The notes below the pieces were generated by a model. That model did not search any database, had not been told where the DNA came from, and was given only the letters and a program-made list of their open reading frames with translations. DNA of 61,350 nt from Aquisphaera insulae (GTDB lineage: Bacteria > Planctomycetota > Planctomycetia > Isosphaerales > Isosphaeraceae): positions 1-61,350 of the forward strand of contig NZ_JAALJH010000059.1 in the NCBI RefSeq assembly GCF_011064615.1. The letters run 5' to 3'. The position numbers were made by a program, and so were the translations under genes. This document shows positions 51,701 to 60,435 of this stretch, piece by piece. Each line of letters starts with the position of its first letter. The first letter of the stretch is position 1.

Positions 51701-54490
51701 CGCCACCGTCACGACCGTGCTCGAGATACCGCTACGGCCCAGGGCATCAGTCACGGTCAGAGTCGCTGTGTACGTACCCTGATCGGCATAGACGTGCGAG
51801 GGGGCCAGGGGGCCCGAGAGTGAGGTCGCCGTCGCCGGTTCGATGAAAAGGCCGCCGATCACGGCGTTCGCACCCGCCAGGCACGTCACCTTGAACTGGA
51901 CGTGACCACCCAGGTTCCAGCTCACGTACTGACCGCCCGAAAAACCGCTCACCGTCCGGCTATCCAGCACCACCCCGGTCGAGGCATCGACCACGTCGAT
52001 CCGCTCCGAACGCTTCGTCGTATCATAATCCATCAGGTACAGCGACAGACGGTGAGCCTGGCCGTCGGTCAGATTCACGTCCACCGTGAAAGAGGAGCCG
52101 TACCAGCACGCGGCAACCCGCGTCGTCGAACCTGCCGCCGTCTTCTGGAGGGCCCGCACGTCCGTCGTGGACGAGGCCCACGTGTAGGACCACTGGCCGG
52201 AAGGGGTCACGGCCGCGTAGGACGGATAGCTCGAAGCGTCACCCAGCACGTTGTAGCCAGCGAGACCGTAGACTCCCTTCCAGTTCCCCTGCGTCGCGGT
52301 GTCCGTTCCGATGTAGGTGGCCGCGTTCCCACTGACGGTCTTCCCGCTGAACGAGGTGCCGTCGCCGTAGTTCCACGTGTAGGTGTACGGGCCCGTCCCG
52401 CCGGCAACCGACCCGACCAAGGTCATCGAAGACCCCTCGTTCCCCGCCAGAGGCGTGCCTGCGCTGATGACCAGGGCCGACGTGATCGTCACGACCTTGG
52501 TGACGGCGGTGCTCACACCACCGTCCTTGTCCTTCGCCGTCACCGAAACCGTGTAGTTGCCGGCCGAGGCATAGGCGTGCGTCGGGGTTGCGCCCGTGCC
52601 GGTCGTGCCGTCGCCGAAGTTCCACGCATACGTGAAGCCGGCGGCCGTGTCCGCCGGGCTCGGGTCCGTCGCCGTGGCCTTGAACGTCACCGGCGTGCCC
52701 GCGGTCCCGGTCGACGGCGCATTGAGGGTCGCGGTCGGCGCCACGTTCGCCACCGTCACGACCGTGCTCGAGATACCGCTACGGCCCAGGGCATCAGTCA
52801 CGGTCAGAGTCGCTGTGTACGTACCCTGATCGGCATAGACGTGCGAGGGGGCCAGGGGGCCCGAGAGTGAGGTCGCCGTCGCCGGCTCGATGAAAAGGCC
52901 GCCGATCACGGCGTTCGCACCCGCCAGGCACGTCACCTTGAACTGGACGTGACCGCCCAGGCTCCAGCTCACGTACTGACCGCCCGAAAAACCGCTCACC
53001 GTCCGGCTATCCAGCACCACTCCGGTCGAGGCATCGACCACGTCGATCCGCTCCGAACGCTTCGTCGTATCATAATCCATCAGGTACAGCGACAGACGGT
53101 GAGCCTGGCCGTCGGTCAGATTCACGTCCACCGTGAATGAGGAGCCATACCAGCACGCGGCAACCCGCGAGGTCGTACCCGCCGCGGACTTCTGAAGGGC
53201 CCGCACGTCCGTCGTGGACGAGGCCCACGTGTAGGACCAATGGCCGGAAGGGGTCACGGCCGCGTAGGACGGATAGCTCGAAGCGTCACCCAGCACGTTG
53301 TAGCCAGCGAGACCGTAGACTCCCTTCCAGTTCCCCTGCGTCGCGGTGTCCGTTCCGATGTATGTGGCGGTGTTCCCGCTGAACGAGGTGCCGTCGCCGT
53401 AGTTCCACGTGTAGGTGTACGGGGCCGTTCCACCGGCCAACGTGCCGGTGAAAGGCACGCTGCTTCCCTCGTTGACCGTCTGGTTGGAGCCGGCGTTCGC
53501 CGTCGGCGCCGCGTTCACGTTGACGGTCACCGGACTTGCCGAGACGAGGCCGTTCGCGTCCACTATCGTGAGCATCGCGGTGTAGGTGCCGGGCGTGGTG
53601 TAGGTATGGGTCGGTTGGAGAGAGCCGCTCGACGTCGGTGTCGAGTTGCTTCCGTAATCGCCGAAATACCAGCTCACGCCCAGCGGGCCAGTGCCGCTGG
53701 CCTTTGCCTGGCTGAAGGCGACCGCAGCGCCAACATCCGTTGTGATCGCTGACCCTGCGCTGGCCATCGGCACCTGCACGGTCCCTGGAAGGATCGACAG
53801 TCCGTCGAGCCAGAAGTAGGAAGAGCTCTGGTTCAGGTTCTGAACCTGCATAGCGAGCCGCCCACCGGTGACCTTGACCTGGTAGGCCGGCGTGATGAAT
53901 TGCCCGGGCGACGTGGCGATGCCCGAGGCGACCTGCTGCCCGTTGAGCCAGACGGCCACCTGGCTCTGCGAGGCGGTCAGCCTGCCCAGCGTTGGAGCCA
54001 CGGTGTAGGTCCCGTTGGGCAGGTCAACCAGGAACGTGGCATTGTTCGAGTAGGCGAAGTCGCTGGTCACGGGGTTGGAGTTGGGCCACCAGTCACCTCC
54101 CCCGTAGACGCCGTTGCTGCTCTGCCAACCAAATCCTGTGGTTGTGCTGTAAGCCGCATTGGAGGCCCCGGTGTAGCCAGGAGCCACGGCATAGCCTGTC
54201 GGGCCGAAATCGAACTGAAGCGAGCCAGCGATGCTCAGGAGCTGACGGTCCTCGAGGACCTCGAATCGCGGTCGGGGCCGGTCACGGCGAGATCGGGTCC
54301 TTGCGGCGCCGACACTCTGGATGCGTGAATCGCTGCTGTGGCGCGGAAGGTGGCTAGACCACATGGGCGGCGAGCTCCAGTCGGAGGGATTCCCCGGAGG
54401 TGAGATCTCACGGCGTGTATGCGGGGACGGGGGTCGATCCCGAGCTCGGAAGGGGTTCATCACCGAACCGGGCCTGTGGGGGAACTCCAT
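48713..54490 (-). CDS. Giant PKD / beta-helix surface protein with LEPR-XLL-type N-terminus
   Basis: About 1,925 residues. After an Arg-rich N-terminus comes FEVLEDRQLLS, the LEPR-XLL-type motif. Then: a malectin-like domain (FDFGPTGYAVAPGYTG, YFWLDGLSILPG); a PKD domain; two PKD domains each split by a roughly 160-residue cassette (starting TQGNWKGVYGLAGYN, ending GANAVIGGLFIEP); further PKD domains (WNFGDG...HTY pattern); a second carbohydrate-binding-like region; and a right-handed beta-helix (NNTIVQVNGRGIML, NDIRISA repeats) near the C-terminus. No PEP-CTERM or membrane anchor is seen. Presumed cell-surface or matrix protein, possibly binding the locus-encoded glycan. Starts at 54490, 54460 and 54364 are in frame; 54364 would place the motif at a more usual distance. 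Confidence 0.87.
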   Translation of the reverse strand: MEFPHRPGSVMNPFRARDRPPSPHTRREISPPGNPSDWSSPPMWSSHLPRHSSDSRIQSVGAARTRSRRDRPRPRFEVLEDRQLLSIAGSLQFDFGPTGYAVAPGYTGASNAAYSTTTGFGWQSSNGVYGGGDWWPNSNPVTSDFAYSNNATFLVDLPNGTYTVAPTLGRLTASQSQVAVWLNGQQVASGIATSPGQFITPAYQVKVTGGRLAMQVQNLNQSSSYFWLDGLSILPGTVQVPMASAGSAITTDVGAAVAFSQAKASGTGPLGVSWYFGDYGSNSTPTSSGSLQPTHTYTTPGTYTAMLTIVDANGLVSASPVTVNVNAAPTANAGSNQTVNEGSSVPFTGTLAGGTAPYTYTWNYGDGTSFSGNTATYIGTDTATQGNWKGVYGLAGYNVLGDASSYPSYAAVTPSGHWSYTWASSTTDVRALQKSAAGTTSRVAACWYGSSFTVDVNLTDGQAHRLSLYLMDYDTTKRSERIDVVDASTGVVLDSRTVSGFSGGQYVSWSLGGHVQFKVTCLAGANAVIGGLFIEPATATSLSGPLAPSHVYADQGTYTATLTVTDALGRSGISSTVVTVANVAPTATLNAPSTGTAGTPVTFKATATDPSPADTAAGFTYAWNFGDGTTGTGATPTHAYASAGNYTVSVTAKDKDGGVSTAVTKVVTITSALVISAGTPLAGNEGSSMTLVGSVAGGTGPYTYTWNYGDGTSFSGKTVSGNAATYIGTDTATQGNWKGVYGLAGYNVLGDASSYPSYAAVTPSGQWSYTWASSTTDVRALQKTAAGSTTRVAACWYGSSFTVDVNLTDGQAHRLSLYLMDYDTTKRSERIDVVDASTGVVLDSRTVSGFSGGQYVSWNLGGHVQFKVTCLAGANAVIGGLFIEPATATSLSGPLAPSHVYADQGTYTATLTVTDALGRSGISSTVVTVANVTPTATLNAPSTGTAGTPVSFKATATDPSPADTAAGFTYAWNFGDGTTGTGATPTHAYASAGNYTVSVTAKDKDGGVSTAATSTLTITSSSSLTVSAGGALTTTENTSVTFAGAVTGGSAPYTAMYWNFGDGATATGTLTPTHTYADNGIYNVVLAVTDSAGSTATSTMVVNVANVAPTASISGPTNGNVGSPVAFVGSAKDPNTADLLAGFAYNWAFGDGTTGTGQTPSHSYSSPGTYTVGLTVTDKDGGTSVLSTATIVIVAATVIPIDATWLQANGPAPYYLTKPGVTYQLQTDVTTSGTAFIALASGITFDLNGHTITYCNSSPIVVPNGGFETGTPGQAPPSWDVSNAPGATIKTTSTANWQTGWWGNQLLEIPGITGTSTIVSSAITIPQANRDYTAVISVKVPAVNNQEATVTLSVIDTVTGAVLGSANSASATRGYAPVVTFTPTTTNAVKLKVDVTAVGGQTFIADADYSMLVPSGDYGVVASPDYWKFGTQLQTPSVLANVGRVQNFTIENGTIAAGQAFAYANSALFLEEMTGGFTVKNVAIFVNGNDASGIDGYWTNGATITNSTITGGILRMTNRMHDGPAIELQRSQGALNIQGNHISGSLAGGIVVSGYQRASRTNFSSIIIKNNDIRISALVTDSYAIAFAPGVDSFEVANNTIVQVNGRGIMLDGIDSGVITNGTIHDNSVDVQEHPFLEYGQTSMEATALRIRARVGTVSNINIYNNMFYAHTSVDQDWSAIGARLTFLNGSGQNQNSNVILQNNTFKGIVLSPAPNLSGPYASSALGLSISGLDAGTGLTLIGNTFESNVTSLNIGDNDSYGLLNQDVTFTGNTIAKSASGAAMTYTSIAAGSWANTTHNIRLISMNYTNGATPRITFLGNAAEDVTIGWQLNGTVTGSSGNAVSGANVSVFDGNNRLVYSGTSNAEGRFTGIMVLATLYAQPGADPSKVTTTNLGPFTVKVTAGNRTQSQVVELTGNQSIGITL
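51466..52389 (-). repeat. Tandem repeat copy A inside the PKD protein gene
   Basis: This segment matches 52510-53422 at a constant offset of 1,047 bp (349 codons, in frame), checked at several points (51491/52538, 51741/52788, 52224/53271). Differences are few single bases; near one end copy A carries 15 extra bases encoding a KTVSGN-type stretch. The unit holds a split PKD domain, its cassette and part of the next PKD domain. Confidence 0.85.
52510..53422 (-). repeat. Tandem repeat copy B inside the PKD protein gene
   Basis: Upstream copy (in gene direction) of the 1,047-bp-period duplication described for 51466-52389. It lacks the 15-base insertion and has small differences, for example TTSRV in the protein where copy A has STTRV. 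High nucleotide identity points to a recent duplication or gene conversion. Confidence 0.85.
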
Positions 54491-55603
54491 CCCCTCCAAT
54501 CAAGAGAACCCTAGATTCAAGATGCTCCGTTTGCAAAAGCGATCTTTCTTTTTTTATGCGACCGGGACAGCCCTGTGGCGATGGACCGCGTCGTCCGGGC
54601 CCGTACCTACGAACCGGGCCCCAGTAAGGCACGGGCGGATCGGATGAGGCCCATGGTGACGCATCGAAATGCTGGCTCGGTCGGCGGAGCCGGGGAAATC
54701 GTGGCATGAATCAGGTACATCCGCATGGTGCCCTTGATGCTCTCGAGACGGCCCACCAGGAGACCGTCCGGCGATCTGCGCATGGACGAAGATCAGTTCG
54801 TGCGGCGGAGCTGGCCCGACGCCGACCTTTCCCAACCGAACGCGGCCCTCGGCCGCTTTTCCAGCCTTGATACCGAATCGCTACTGCCGCCGGATCAACG
54901 CGTGCCCATCCTCCCGGCCTGCCACTTCGCTGTAGACTCGATTTGCCGCATCACTGCAAGGGCCCCGGTCTTCTCCCCATCTCTTGCTGATCAGCCGCGT
55001 CCACCTCCACCGGCATGGCCGCATTCAACGCAATCGGGTCCGGCGACCCAATCCTGACAACCGGCCGCCTCCATCCGGTCTTGCCCAGCCATGGCGCGAG
55101 GAGGCTCACCGTATCTCCATCCCGAGTGCGCCCGACGGAGGCCGCCGATCGCGACCGGCCCTTTCGTCGCCACACGATCCGCGACGGTCCTTGGCTTTCG
55201 CAGGCCTCTGCGGAGACGAGAAAACGTCGCTGAAGTACCGCAGAAGATAGATCGCCCGTCTTGGACCAGAGGCCGACATTATTCCGCACCCGAAAGCTGG
55301 CCGTCAAGACAAAAAATCGTCGCACTTTCATTTAATTCCCAATCAATGTGTCTTGTCTTGATGATTGGTCGTCAGCATGACCGGAGCGTTGCGAGACTCG
55401 ATGTCCGAGTCGAGCCCTCAGGATTGCCCCCGTATGAGCTATTGAGCATCTAGACATCGTTGTCGGCATGATGGGCCCGACCACGGCATACGACTCATCG
55501 TTCCAGAGTCTGGGATGTCGGACGAGATTTCAGAGTAAGAACCATGATGTTTCCAGGATGCCACGTGCGTGCTCTCACGAATTGACCTGGGGGGATTCGG
55601 TCA
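54491..55603. other. Gene-poor region of about 1.1 kb
   Basis: No gene is supported. Several open frames of 90-130 codons exist on both strands but have no recognisable domain, poor starts and shadow-like composition. The part from about 55290 to 55400 is A/T-richer and contains a small inverted repeat CCAATCA (55339-55345) / TGATTGG (55362-55368). It must hold the promoters of the divergent PKD protein gene and the 55604 gene. Confidence 0.45.
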
Positions 55604-56392
55604 ATGTGCTGCATGTCATTGAGCCTGACATTGCTCCTTTTCCTCTCCTCGCAGCCAGCTCCAGGTCGGGCCGGCACCATCTCTGAACGGGAGGTCTGGG
55701 ACATCATTCGTTCACCCGATGGCGACATCGCCTTCTCGATGCCGTCGAGACCGGATCGCGAGACGCGAAATGCCCGCGGCACCGAGGGCCCGCTCGAGAT
55801 CCTTTCCTACTCCTGCTCGGTCGATGGCGTGGACTACCGGCTTCAGCGAATTCGTGCCCCCCGAGCAATCCCTCCCAACCAGATTCTTCCCCAGCTCGAT
55901 CTCCTCAAGCCGCGCTATCTCACGGTAGGAACTCGACTCATCAAGGAGTCACCGATCGTCGTGGATGGTGTCATCGGCGATGACCTCACGTACGTGCCTC
56001 CTTCGCCCCCGCACCAGGCCGCCGCGACTTTACGAACTCGCCACTTCATGCGCGGTTCTTTCTACTATGCCCTGACCGTCACTTCACAACCCGGCAAGCC
56101 CCTACCTGACTCCGCCGCCCGCTTTCTCGCATCGCTCACGTTCGAAGCCGTCGTCCGTGAGCACCAAGCTCGAATGAAGGCACCCTCGAGTTCGCCAGAC
56201 CGGTCCGGCACCGGGCCACAACTGTCCCCATCCCGCCCCGGTCGCCCCGCTTCCCGAGTGCCGGGCAATCCCGCAGTTAAGCCCCGGGTGCAGTCGTCGC
56301 GCGAACGGCTCGATGAGTCCTGGTCCGAGAGCATCGTATCCGTTAACGAAGCTGACTCGTCCAAGCCAGATGAAGAGAATCCGCGTCAATAA
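55604..56392 (+). CDS. Secreted protein of unknown function
   Basis: 262 residues. A signal peptide is clear (MSLSLTLLLFLSSQPAPGRAG). The mature part has an alpha/beta-like N-terminal domain: EVWDIIRSPDGDIAFSMPS, YRLQRIRAPR, LKPRYLTVGTRLIKESPIVVDG, then TRHFMRGSFYYALTVTSQPGKPLPDSAARFLASLTF. This pattern recurs in small planctomycete exported proteins but I do not recognise a named family. The last 75 residues are Ser/Pro/Arg-rich and probably disordered. A GGGGG-type site precedes ATG 55604 by about 12 nt. The gene is not obviously co-transcribed with neighbours. Confidence 0.65.
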   Translation: MCCMSLSLTLLLFLSSQPAPGRAGTISEREVWDIIRSPDGDIAFSMPSRPDRETRNARGTEGPLEILSYSCSVDGVDYRLQRIRAPRAIPPNQILPQLDLLKPRYLTVGTRLIKESPIVVDGVIGDDLTYVPPSPPHQAAATLRTRHFMRGSFYYALTVTSQPGKPLPDSAARFLASLTFEAVVREHQARMKAPSSSPDRSGTGPQLSPSRPGRPASRVPGNPAVKPRVQSSRERLDESWSESIVSVNEADSSKPDEENPRQ

Positions 56393-56750
56393 ACTAGAAA
56401 GCAATTATCAAGTTTGATTATTTATGCATAGACCTTATCTATGCTATGGTCAACGGCTCCTCATTCATCCCGCCAAAACCTTGCGACGTCGATCGGCAAT
56501 CCCGGAACTCGAGGTTTCTTGTCAGCCTGGCGTGCGTGAATAGGTCGTTTCTTGGCACATCCTTCCATTTCGATGTGATCCGTTCTATCTTGATGGAAGT
56601 CCCACAAGCACACCATCATCGAATCACGCAGGATTGCTGAAAAAACGAGCGATCTCGACGTTCGGAGGGAAGTTCGGCCGTGAAGCGAACGCAGGCACGG
56701 GTGGGCCGCGAGGATGGTGATTCGTTCTGGTTTCCGGGGAGGGGAGAGTA
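56393..56750. other. Intergenic region with A/T-rich hairpin
   Basis: 358 bp with no supported gene. A/T-rich just after the 55604 gene, with a perfect 7-bp inverted repeat GCATAGA (56426-56432) / TCTATGC (56438-56444), which may be a terminator or operator. The remainder should contain the promoter of the epimerase gene. Confidence 0.45.
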
Positions 56751-57704
56751 ATGCGAGCGATCGTCACCGGAGGGGCCGGATTCATCGGGTCGCACCTGGT
56801 CGACCGGCTGCTGGCCGACGGCGCGGACGTCCTCGTCGTGGACAACTTCGACCCGTTCTACTCCCGGGAGGTCAAGGAGGCGAACCTGACCATGGCCTTG
56901 CGGAACCCGCGGTGCCGGCTGGCTGAGCGGGACATCCGCGACGGGTTCGAGGCCCAGGTTCTGGTGGAAGAGTTCCGCCCGGATGTGATCGTTCACCTCG
57001 CCGCGCGAGCGGGGGTGCGGCCCAGCATCGAGGCGCCGGGACTCTACGCCGATGTCAACGTGACCGGCACTGTCCGATGGCTCGAGGCTGCCTGCCGGCT
57101 CCAGCCTCGGCCTCGGTTCGTGTACGCGTCGAGCTCGAGCGTCTATGGCGACCGCCCCGACGCCCCTTTCCACGAGTCCGACCCGGTCGACCGCCCCATC
57201 AGCCCGTACGCGGCGACCAAGAAGGCGTGCGAACTGCTCGCCTACACCTTTCATCACTTGCACGGCCTGCCCGTCACAGGGTTGCGGTTCTTCACCGCGT
57301 ACGGGCCGCGCAACCGCCCCGATCTGGCGATCGCCAAGTTCACTCGGCTGATCGATCGCGGCGAGCCCGTCCCGATATACGGCGACGGGACGAGCCGGCG
57401 CGACTACACGTTCGTCGAGGACATCGTCGACGGCATCGTCCGGGCGATCGACCGATGCCGGGCCCATCATCTGTACAACCTGGGGAACTCGAACCCCGTC
57501 GAGCTGGATCGGCTGATCAAGGCGATCGGCGCGGCGCTGGGGAAGGAGCCGGTGGTCCAACGCCTGCCCGAGCAGGCGGGGGACGTCCAACAGACGTATG
57601 CCGACACCAGCCAGGCTGCGGCCGAACTTGGATACGTGCCAAGGACCTCACTCGCCGAGGGGATAGCCCGATACGTCGAATGGTATCGAGCGACCGCGTC
57701 ATGA
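56751..57704 (+). CDS. Nucleotide-sugar epimerase (UDP-glucuronate 4-epimerase-like)
   Basis: 317 residues, extended short-chain dehydrogenase. NAD-binding TGGAGFIGSH at 6-15; catalytic Tyr153/Lys157 in SPYAATKKAC; SSSSVYGDR before it; and GLRFFTAYGPRNRPDLAI after it, the form seen in UDP-glucuronate/UDP-glucose 4-epimerases. RPDLAI and the VDNFDPFY opening favour the glucuronate type. It would interconvert UDP-sugar epimers for the polysaccharide. The start has GGGGAGAG immediately upstream. It is followed directly by the deacetylase gene (overlap if that gene starts at 57701). Confidence 0.87.
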   Translation: MRAIVTGGAGFIGSHLVDRLLADGADVLVVDNFDPFYSREVKEANLTMALRNPRCRLAERDIRDGFEAQVLVEEFRPDVIVHLAARAGVRPSIEAPGLYADVNVTGTVRWLEAACRLQPRPRFVYASSSSVYGDRPDAPFHESDPVDRPISPYAATKKACELLAYTFHHLHGLPVTGLRFFTAYGPRNRPDLAIAKFTRLIDRGEPVPIYGDGTSRRDYTFVEDIVDGIVRAIDRCRAHHLYNLGNSNPVELDRLIKAIGAALGKEPVVQRLPEQAGDVQQTYADTSQAAAELGYVPRTSLAEGIARYVEWYRATAS

Positions 57705-57730
57705 AGCGTCACGCACAAGGGAGCCCGACG

Positions 57731-58696
57731 ATGAAAGAGGAGATGAGCCCCGCGATCGCGAGGCCGGCTCTCGAGGAATCGCGGCCCGGCCCCGCGAAGC
57801 CGGTCGGGAATGGAGCCTTACCCGTCGTCTTGAGCCTCGACATCGAGGAGCACTACCGGATCGAGGCCGCGGCCGGGCTGGACGTCCCTCCGTCGCTCCA
57901 GGTGGTGTACCGGCGCCGGATGGCCCGGACGACGGACTGGCTCCTCGAGAAACTCGCGAGTCGGAACATCCGGGCGACTTTCTTCATCCTCGGCCAGATC
58001 GCCAAAGGCGACCCCGGGCTGATTCGCGCAATCGCCGGCGCGGGCCATGAGGTTGCCAGCCATGGTTGGGATCACAGGCGCATACTCACCATGGACCGGC
58101 CTCAGTTTGTGGAGGACATCCGTCGCAGCAAGGATGCTCTCGAGCAGGCATCAGGGACGCCCGTTCTGGGGTATCGGGCGCCGACATTCAGCATCGTCCG
58201 TCGGACGGCATGGGCCATCGACGTGCTTGCGGAAGCTGGATTCCTCTATGACTCGTCCATTTATCCAGTGCATCATGACAGGTATGGCGTACCAGACGCA
58301 CCCCGTCACCCTTTCCAGGTCCGGGGAGTCGAGCGGGAGATTCTCGAGATCCCACCGGCAACGCTGGGGCTCGGGAGGTTGAACGTTCCTATCGGCGGCG
58401 GGGGCTACTTCCGGCTCCTCCCGTATCCACTGACCTGGCTGGCGCTCGCATTTTCGCGGCGGGATCGACAATGCATCGGCTCAATGCTCTATTTTCATCC
58501 CTGGGAGTTCGATCCGGACCAGCCCGCCCTGCCGTTGAGGGGATTGAGCCGATTCCGAACTTATGTCGGGATCCGGCGTGGCCAGCGCCGTCTTGCCAGC
58601 CTGATGGCCGATTTCTCGTTCGTGCGGGGGATTGATCTGGCCAGAAGGTTGATCGAGCGTTCGGAGGGATTACCGGCGTTCTGCCTCACGTCTTGA
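57731..58696 (+). CDS. Polysaccharide deacetylase, exosortase-locus (DUF3473) type
   Basis: About 321 residues. NodB homology domain: VVLSLDIEEHYRIEAA (metal-site Asp/Glu motif), IRATFFILGQIAK, and HEVASHGWDHRRI (His-x3-His-type metal site), then LGYRAPTFSI. The C-terminus FHPWEFDPDQP and FRTYVGIRRGQRRLASLM corresponds to the DUF3473 extension known from PEP-CTERM/XrtA loci. It would remove N-acetyl groups from amino sugars of the exported glycan. ATG 57731 has GGGAG 7 nt upstream; ATG 57701 overlaps the previous stop as ATGA and adds ten residues. No signal peptide is seen, so the site of action may be cytoplasmic. Confidence 0.88.
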   Translation: MKEEMSPAIARPALEESRPGPAKPVGNGALPVVLSLDIEEHYRIEAAAGLDVPPSLQVVYRRRMARTTDWLLEKLASRNIRATFFILGQIAKGDPGLIRAIAGAGHEVASHGWDHRRILTMDRPQFVEDIRRSKDALEQASGTPVLGYRAPTFSIVRRTAWAIDVLAEAGFLYDSSIYPVHHDRYGVPDAPRHPFQVRGVEREILEIPPATLGLGRLNVPIGGGGYFRLLPYPLTWLALAFSRRDRQCIGSMLYFHPWEFDPDQPALPLRGLSRFRTYVGIRRGQRRLASLMADFSFVRGIDLARRLIERSEGLPAFCLTS

Positions 58697-59046
58697 GCAA
58701 GATCGCAAGGTTGGGTGTTTTTTTGCCCGAGCGATCGCGGAGCGAGGGAATTCTCGAGACTTTTCTCTCAACCCGACCACTCCGAGACGGTTACCTGCGG
58801 CGGAAGCGCTCCTCCGTCCGAGACGGAAGCGTCAGCGTCGGTCTTCCTTGAAAATCCCCAATCCGCCGCGGCCTCGTCTCGACTCGTCGCGATCGTTCTC
58901 ACTTTCGCATTGGCCTGGGTATCCGTTGCTGACGCTTCCGGCTCGGACGGAGGGTTCGCGACCTGTCGGGTTGGGCGAGGAGTGGCGAATACTCCCTGGT
59001 CGTCAATACCAATGATCGGTACATGTGCACTTAAGAGGGAAAATCA
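58697..59046. other. Intergenic region carrying a repeat element
   Basis: 350 bp with no supported gene. Most of it is occupied by the inverted-repeat element at 58811-58953. A T-run (TTTTTTT near 58718-58724) follows the deacetylase gene at about 20 bp and may help end transcription. Confidence 0.45.
58811..58953. repeat. Inverted-repeat element related to 20476-20622
   Basis: Arms of 26 bp at 58811-58836 and 58928-58953 are complementary with one mismatch (GAGACGG against GAGCCGG). The core CGGAAGCGTCAGC corresponds to CGGAAGCGTTAGC in the element at 20523-20541. About 90 non-coding bases lie between the arms. This supports a dispersed element family. Confidence 0.7.
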
Positions 59047-60396
59047 ATGATCGACCCGAAATCGACCGGCTCCGGATCTCGACAGCACGACCTGATGAGC
59101 AAGATCGAGTCCGGGAAGGTGCGTGTGGGGGTCATAGGTCTTGGCTACGTGGGCCTTCCGCTGGCGCGAGCGTTCACCGACATGGGGATCGCGGTTTTGG
59201 GTTTCGATACGGACCCAGCCAAGATCGAGAAGCTCAACCGGGGAGAGGGCTACATCGGTCACATCCCGGACGACGTGATTTCTCGCATGAGGGAGCGCCG
59301 CTTCGAGGCGACTAACTCGCTCTACCGGCTGGATGAGCCGGACGTGATCATCATCTGCGTACCGACCCCTCTAACGGAGTCACGCGAGCCCGACCTGACG
59401 TACGTCGTCAATTCCGTGAGGTCCATCGCGTCGCGGCTCAGGCCCGGGCAACTCGTCATCCTGGAGAGTACCACCTACCCCGGCACGACCCGAGAGGTCG
59501 TCCTACCTCTGCTCGAGGCCCGGGGCCTGAAAGCCGGAGAGGACTTCTTCCTGGCCTTCAGCCCCGAGCGAGAAGACCCCGGCAACCCACAATTCTCCGC
59601 CCCGACCATCCCCAAGGTCGTCGGCGGACTCGACCCGACGAGTCTCAAGCTGGCCGCCGCACTCTACGCCAAGGTTGTCGTCCGGGTCGTGCCGGTCTCA
59701 AGTCCCGAAGTCGCAGAGGCCTGCAAGATACTCGAGAACACCTACCGCGCCGTCAACATCGCGCTGGTCAACGAGCTCAAGATGCTCTATGACCGGATGG
59801 GGATCAACGTCTGGGAGGTCATCGAGGCGGCGAAGAGCAAGCCGTTCGGCTTCAGCGCGTTCTACCCGGGGCCCGGCCTGGGAGGCCACTGCATCCCGAT
59901 CGATCCCTTCTATCTGACCTGGGCGGCCCGGAAGCATGGCATGGCGACCCGTTTCATCGAATTGGCCGGCGAAGTCAACACCTCCATGCCGTCCTACGTC
60001 GTCAACAAGATTGCAGATGCCTTGAATGAGGATGGGAAGCCCATCAACCGAAGCAAGATCACGATCTTGGGGATGGCGTACAAGAAGGATGTGGACGACC
60101 CCCGAGAATCCCCCGGATTCGAGCTGATGGAACGGCTGCTCCAGAAGAACGCCATCGTCGAGTACAACGATCCGCATATCCCGGTCCTTCCCTCGATGCG
60201 GCACTATCCCGATCTACGCATGGCAAGCCAGGAGCTGACTGCTGATTACTTGCGCTCGCGTGATTGCCTCCTGGTGTCCACGGATCACTCCGCTTACGAC
60301 TGGCAGTGGATTGCCCAGCACGCCGGGCTGATCGTCGACACGCGCAATGCCCTGAAAGGAGTCGGGGAGTCCAAGGCTAGAATCGTGCTCGCCTAA
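59047..60396 (+). CDS. UDP-sugar 6-dehydrogenase (WbpA/UgdH-like)
   Basis: 449 residues. NAD-binding VGVIGLGYVGLPLA at 27-40; CVPTPLTESREPDLTYV at 104-120; STTYPGTTREVV at 141-152; and the active-site Cys282 in GGHCIPIDPF. Lys-containing LENTYRAVNIALVNEL at 229-244 is intact. The pattern fits enzymes that oxidise C6 of UDP-GlcNAc/ManNAc or UDP-glucose to uronic acids using two NAD+. STTYPGTT and length favour the UDP-HexNAc (WbpA/WecC) group. An AGAGGG site precedes the ATG by 7 nt. It would feed uronic acid units to the polysaccharide. Confidence 0.9.
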   Translation: MIDPKSTGSGSRQHDLMSKIESGKVRVGVIGLGYVGLPLARAFTDMGIAVLGFDTDPAKIEKLNRGEGYIGHIPDDVISRMRERRFEATNSLYRLDEPDVIIICVPTPLTESREPDLTYVVNSVRSIASRLRPGQLVILESTTYPGTTREVVLPLLEARGLKAGEDFFLAFSPEREDPGNPQFSAPTIPKVVGGLDPTSLKLAAALYAKVVVRVVPVSSPEVAEACKILENTYRAVNIALVNELKMLYDRMGINVWEVIEAAKSKPFGFSAFYPGPGLGGHCIPIDPFYLTWAARKHGMATRFIELAGEVNTSMPSYVVNKIADALNEDGKPINRSKITILGMAYKKDVDDPRESPGFELMERLLQKNAIVEYNDPHIPVLPSMRHYPDLRMASQELTADYLRSRDCLLVSTDHSAYDWQWIAQHAGLIVDTRNALKGVGESKARIVLA

Positions 60397-60435
60397 GGGG
60401 CCGTCCACGAACAGGTTCCAGGTCTCTGGTACACG

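Noticed and set aside
54725..55057. A 110-codon plus-strand open frame in the gene-poor region
   Set aside because: No ribosome-binding site, no recognisable domain, Pro/Arg/Ser-rich composition, and competing frames on the other strand.
56556..56570. TTGGCACATCCTTCC as a sigma-54 promoter for the epimerase gene
   Set aside because: The -24 part fits (TGGCAC) but the spacer is one base short and TTCC replaces TTGC; no sigma-54 activator gene is nearby.
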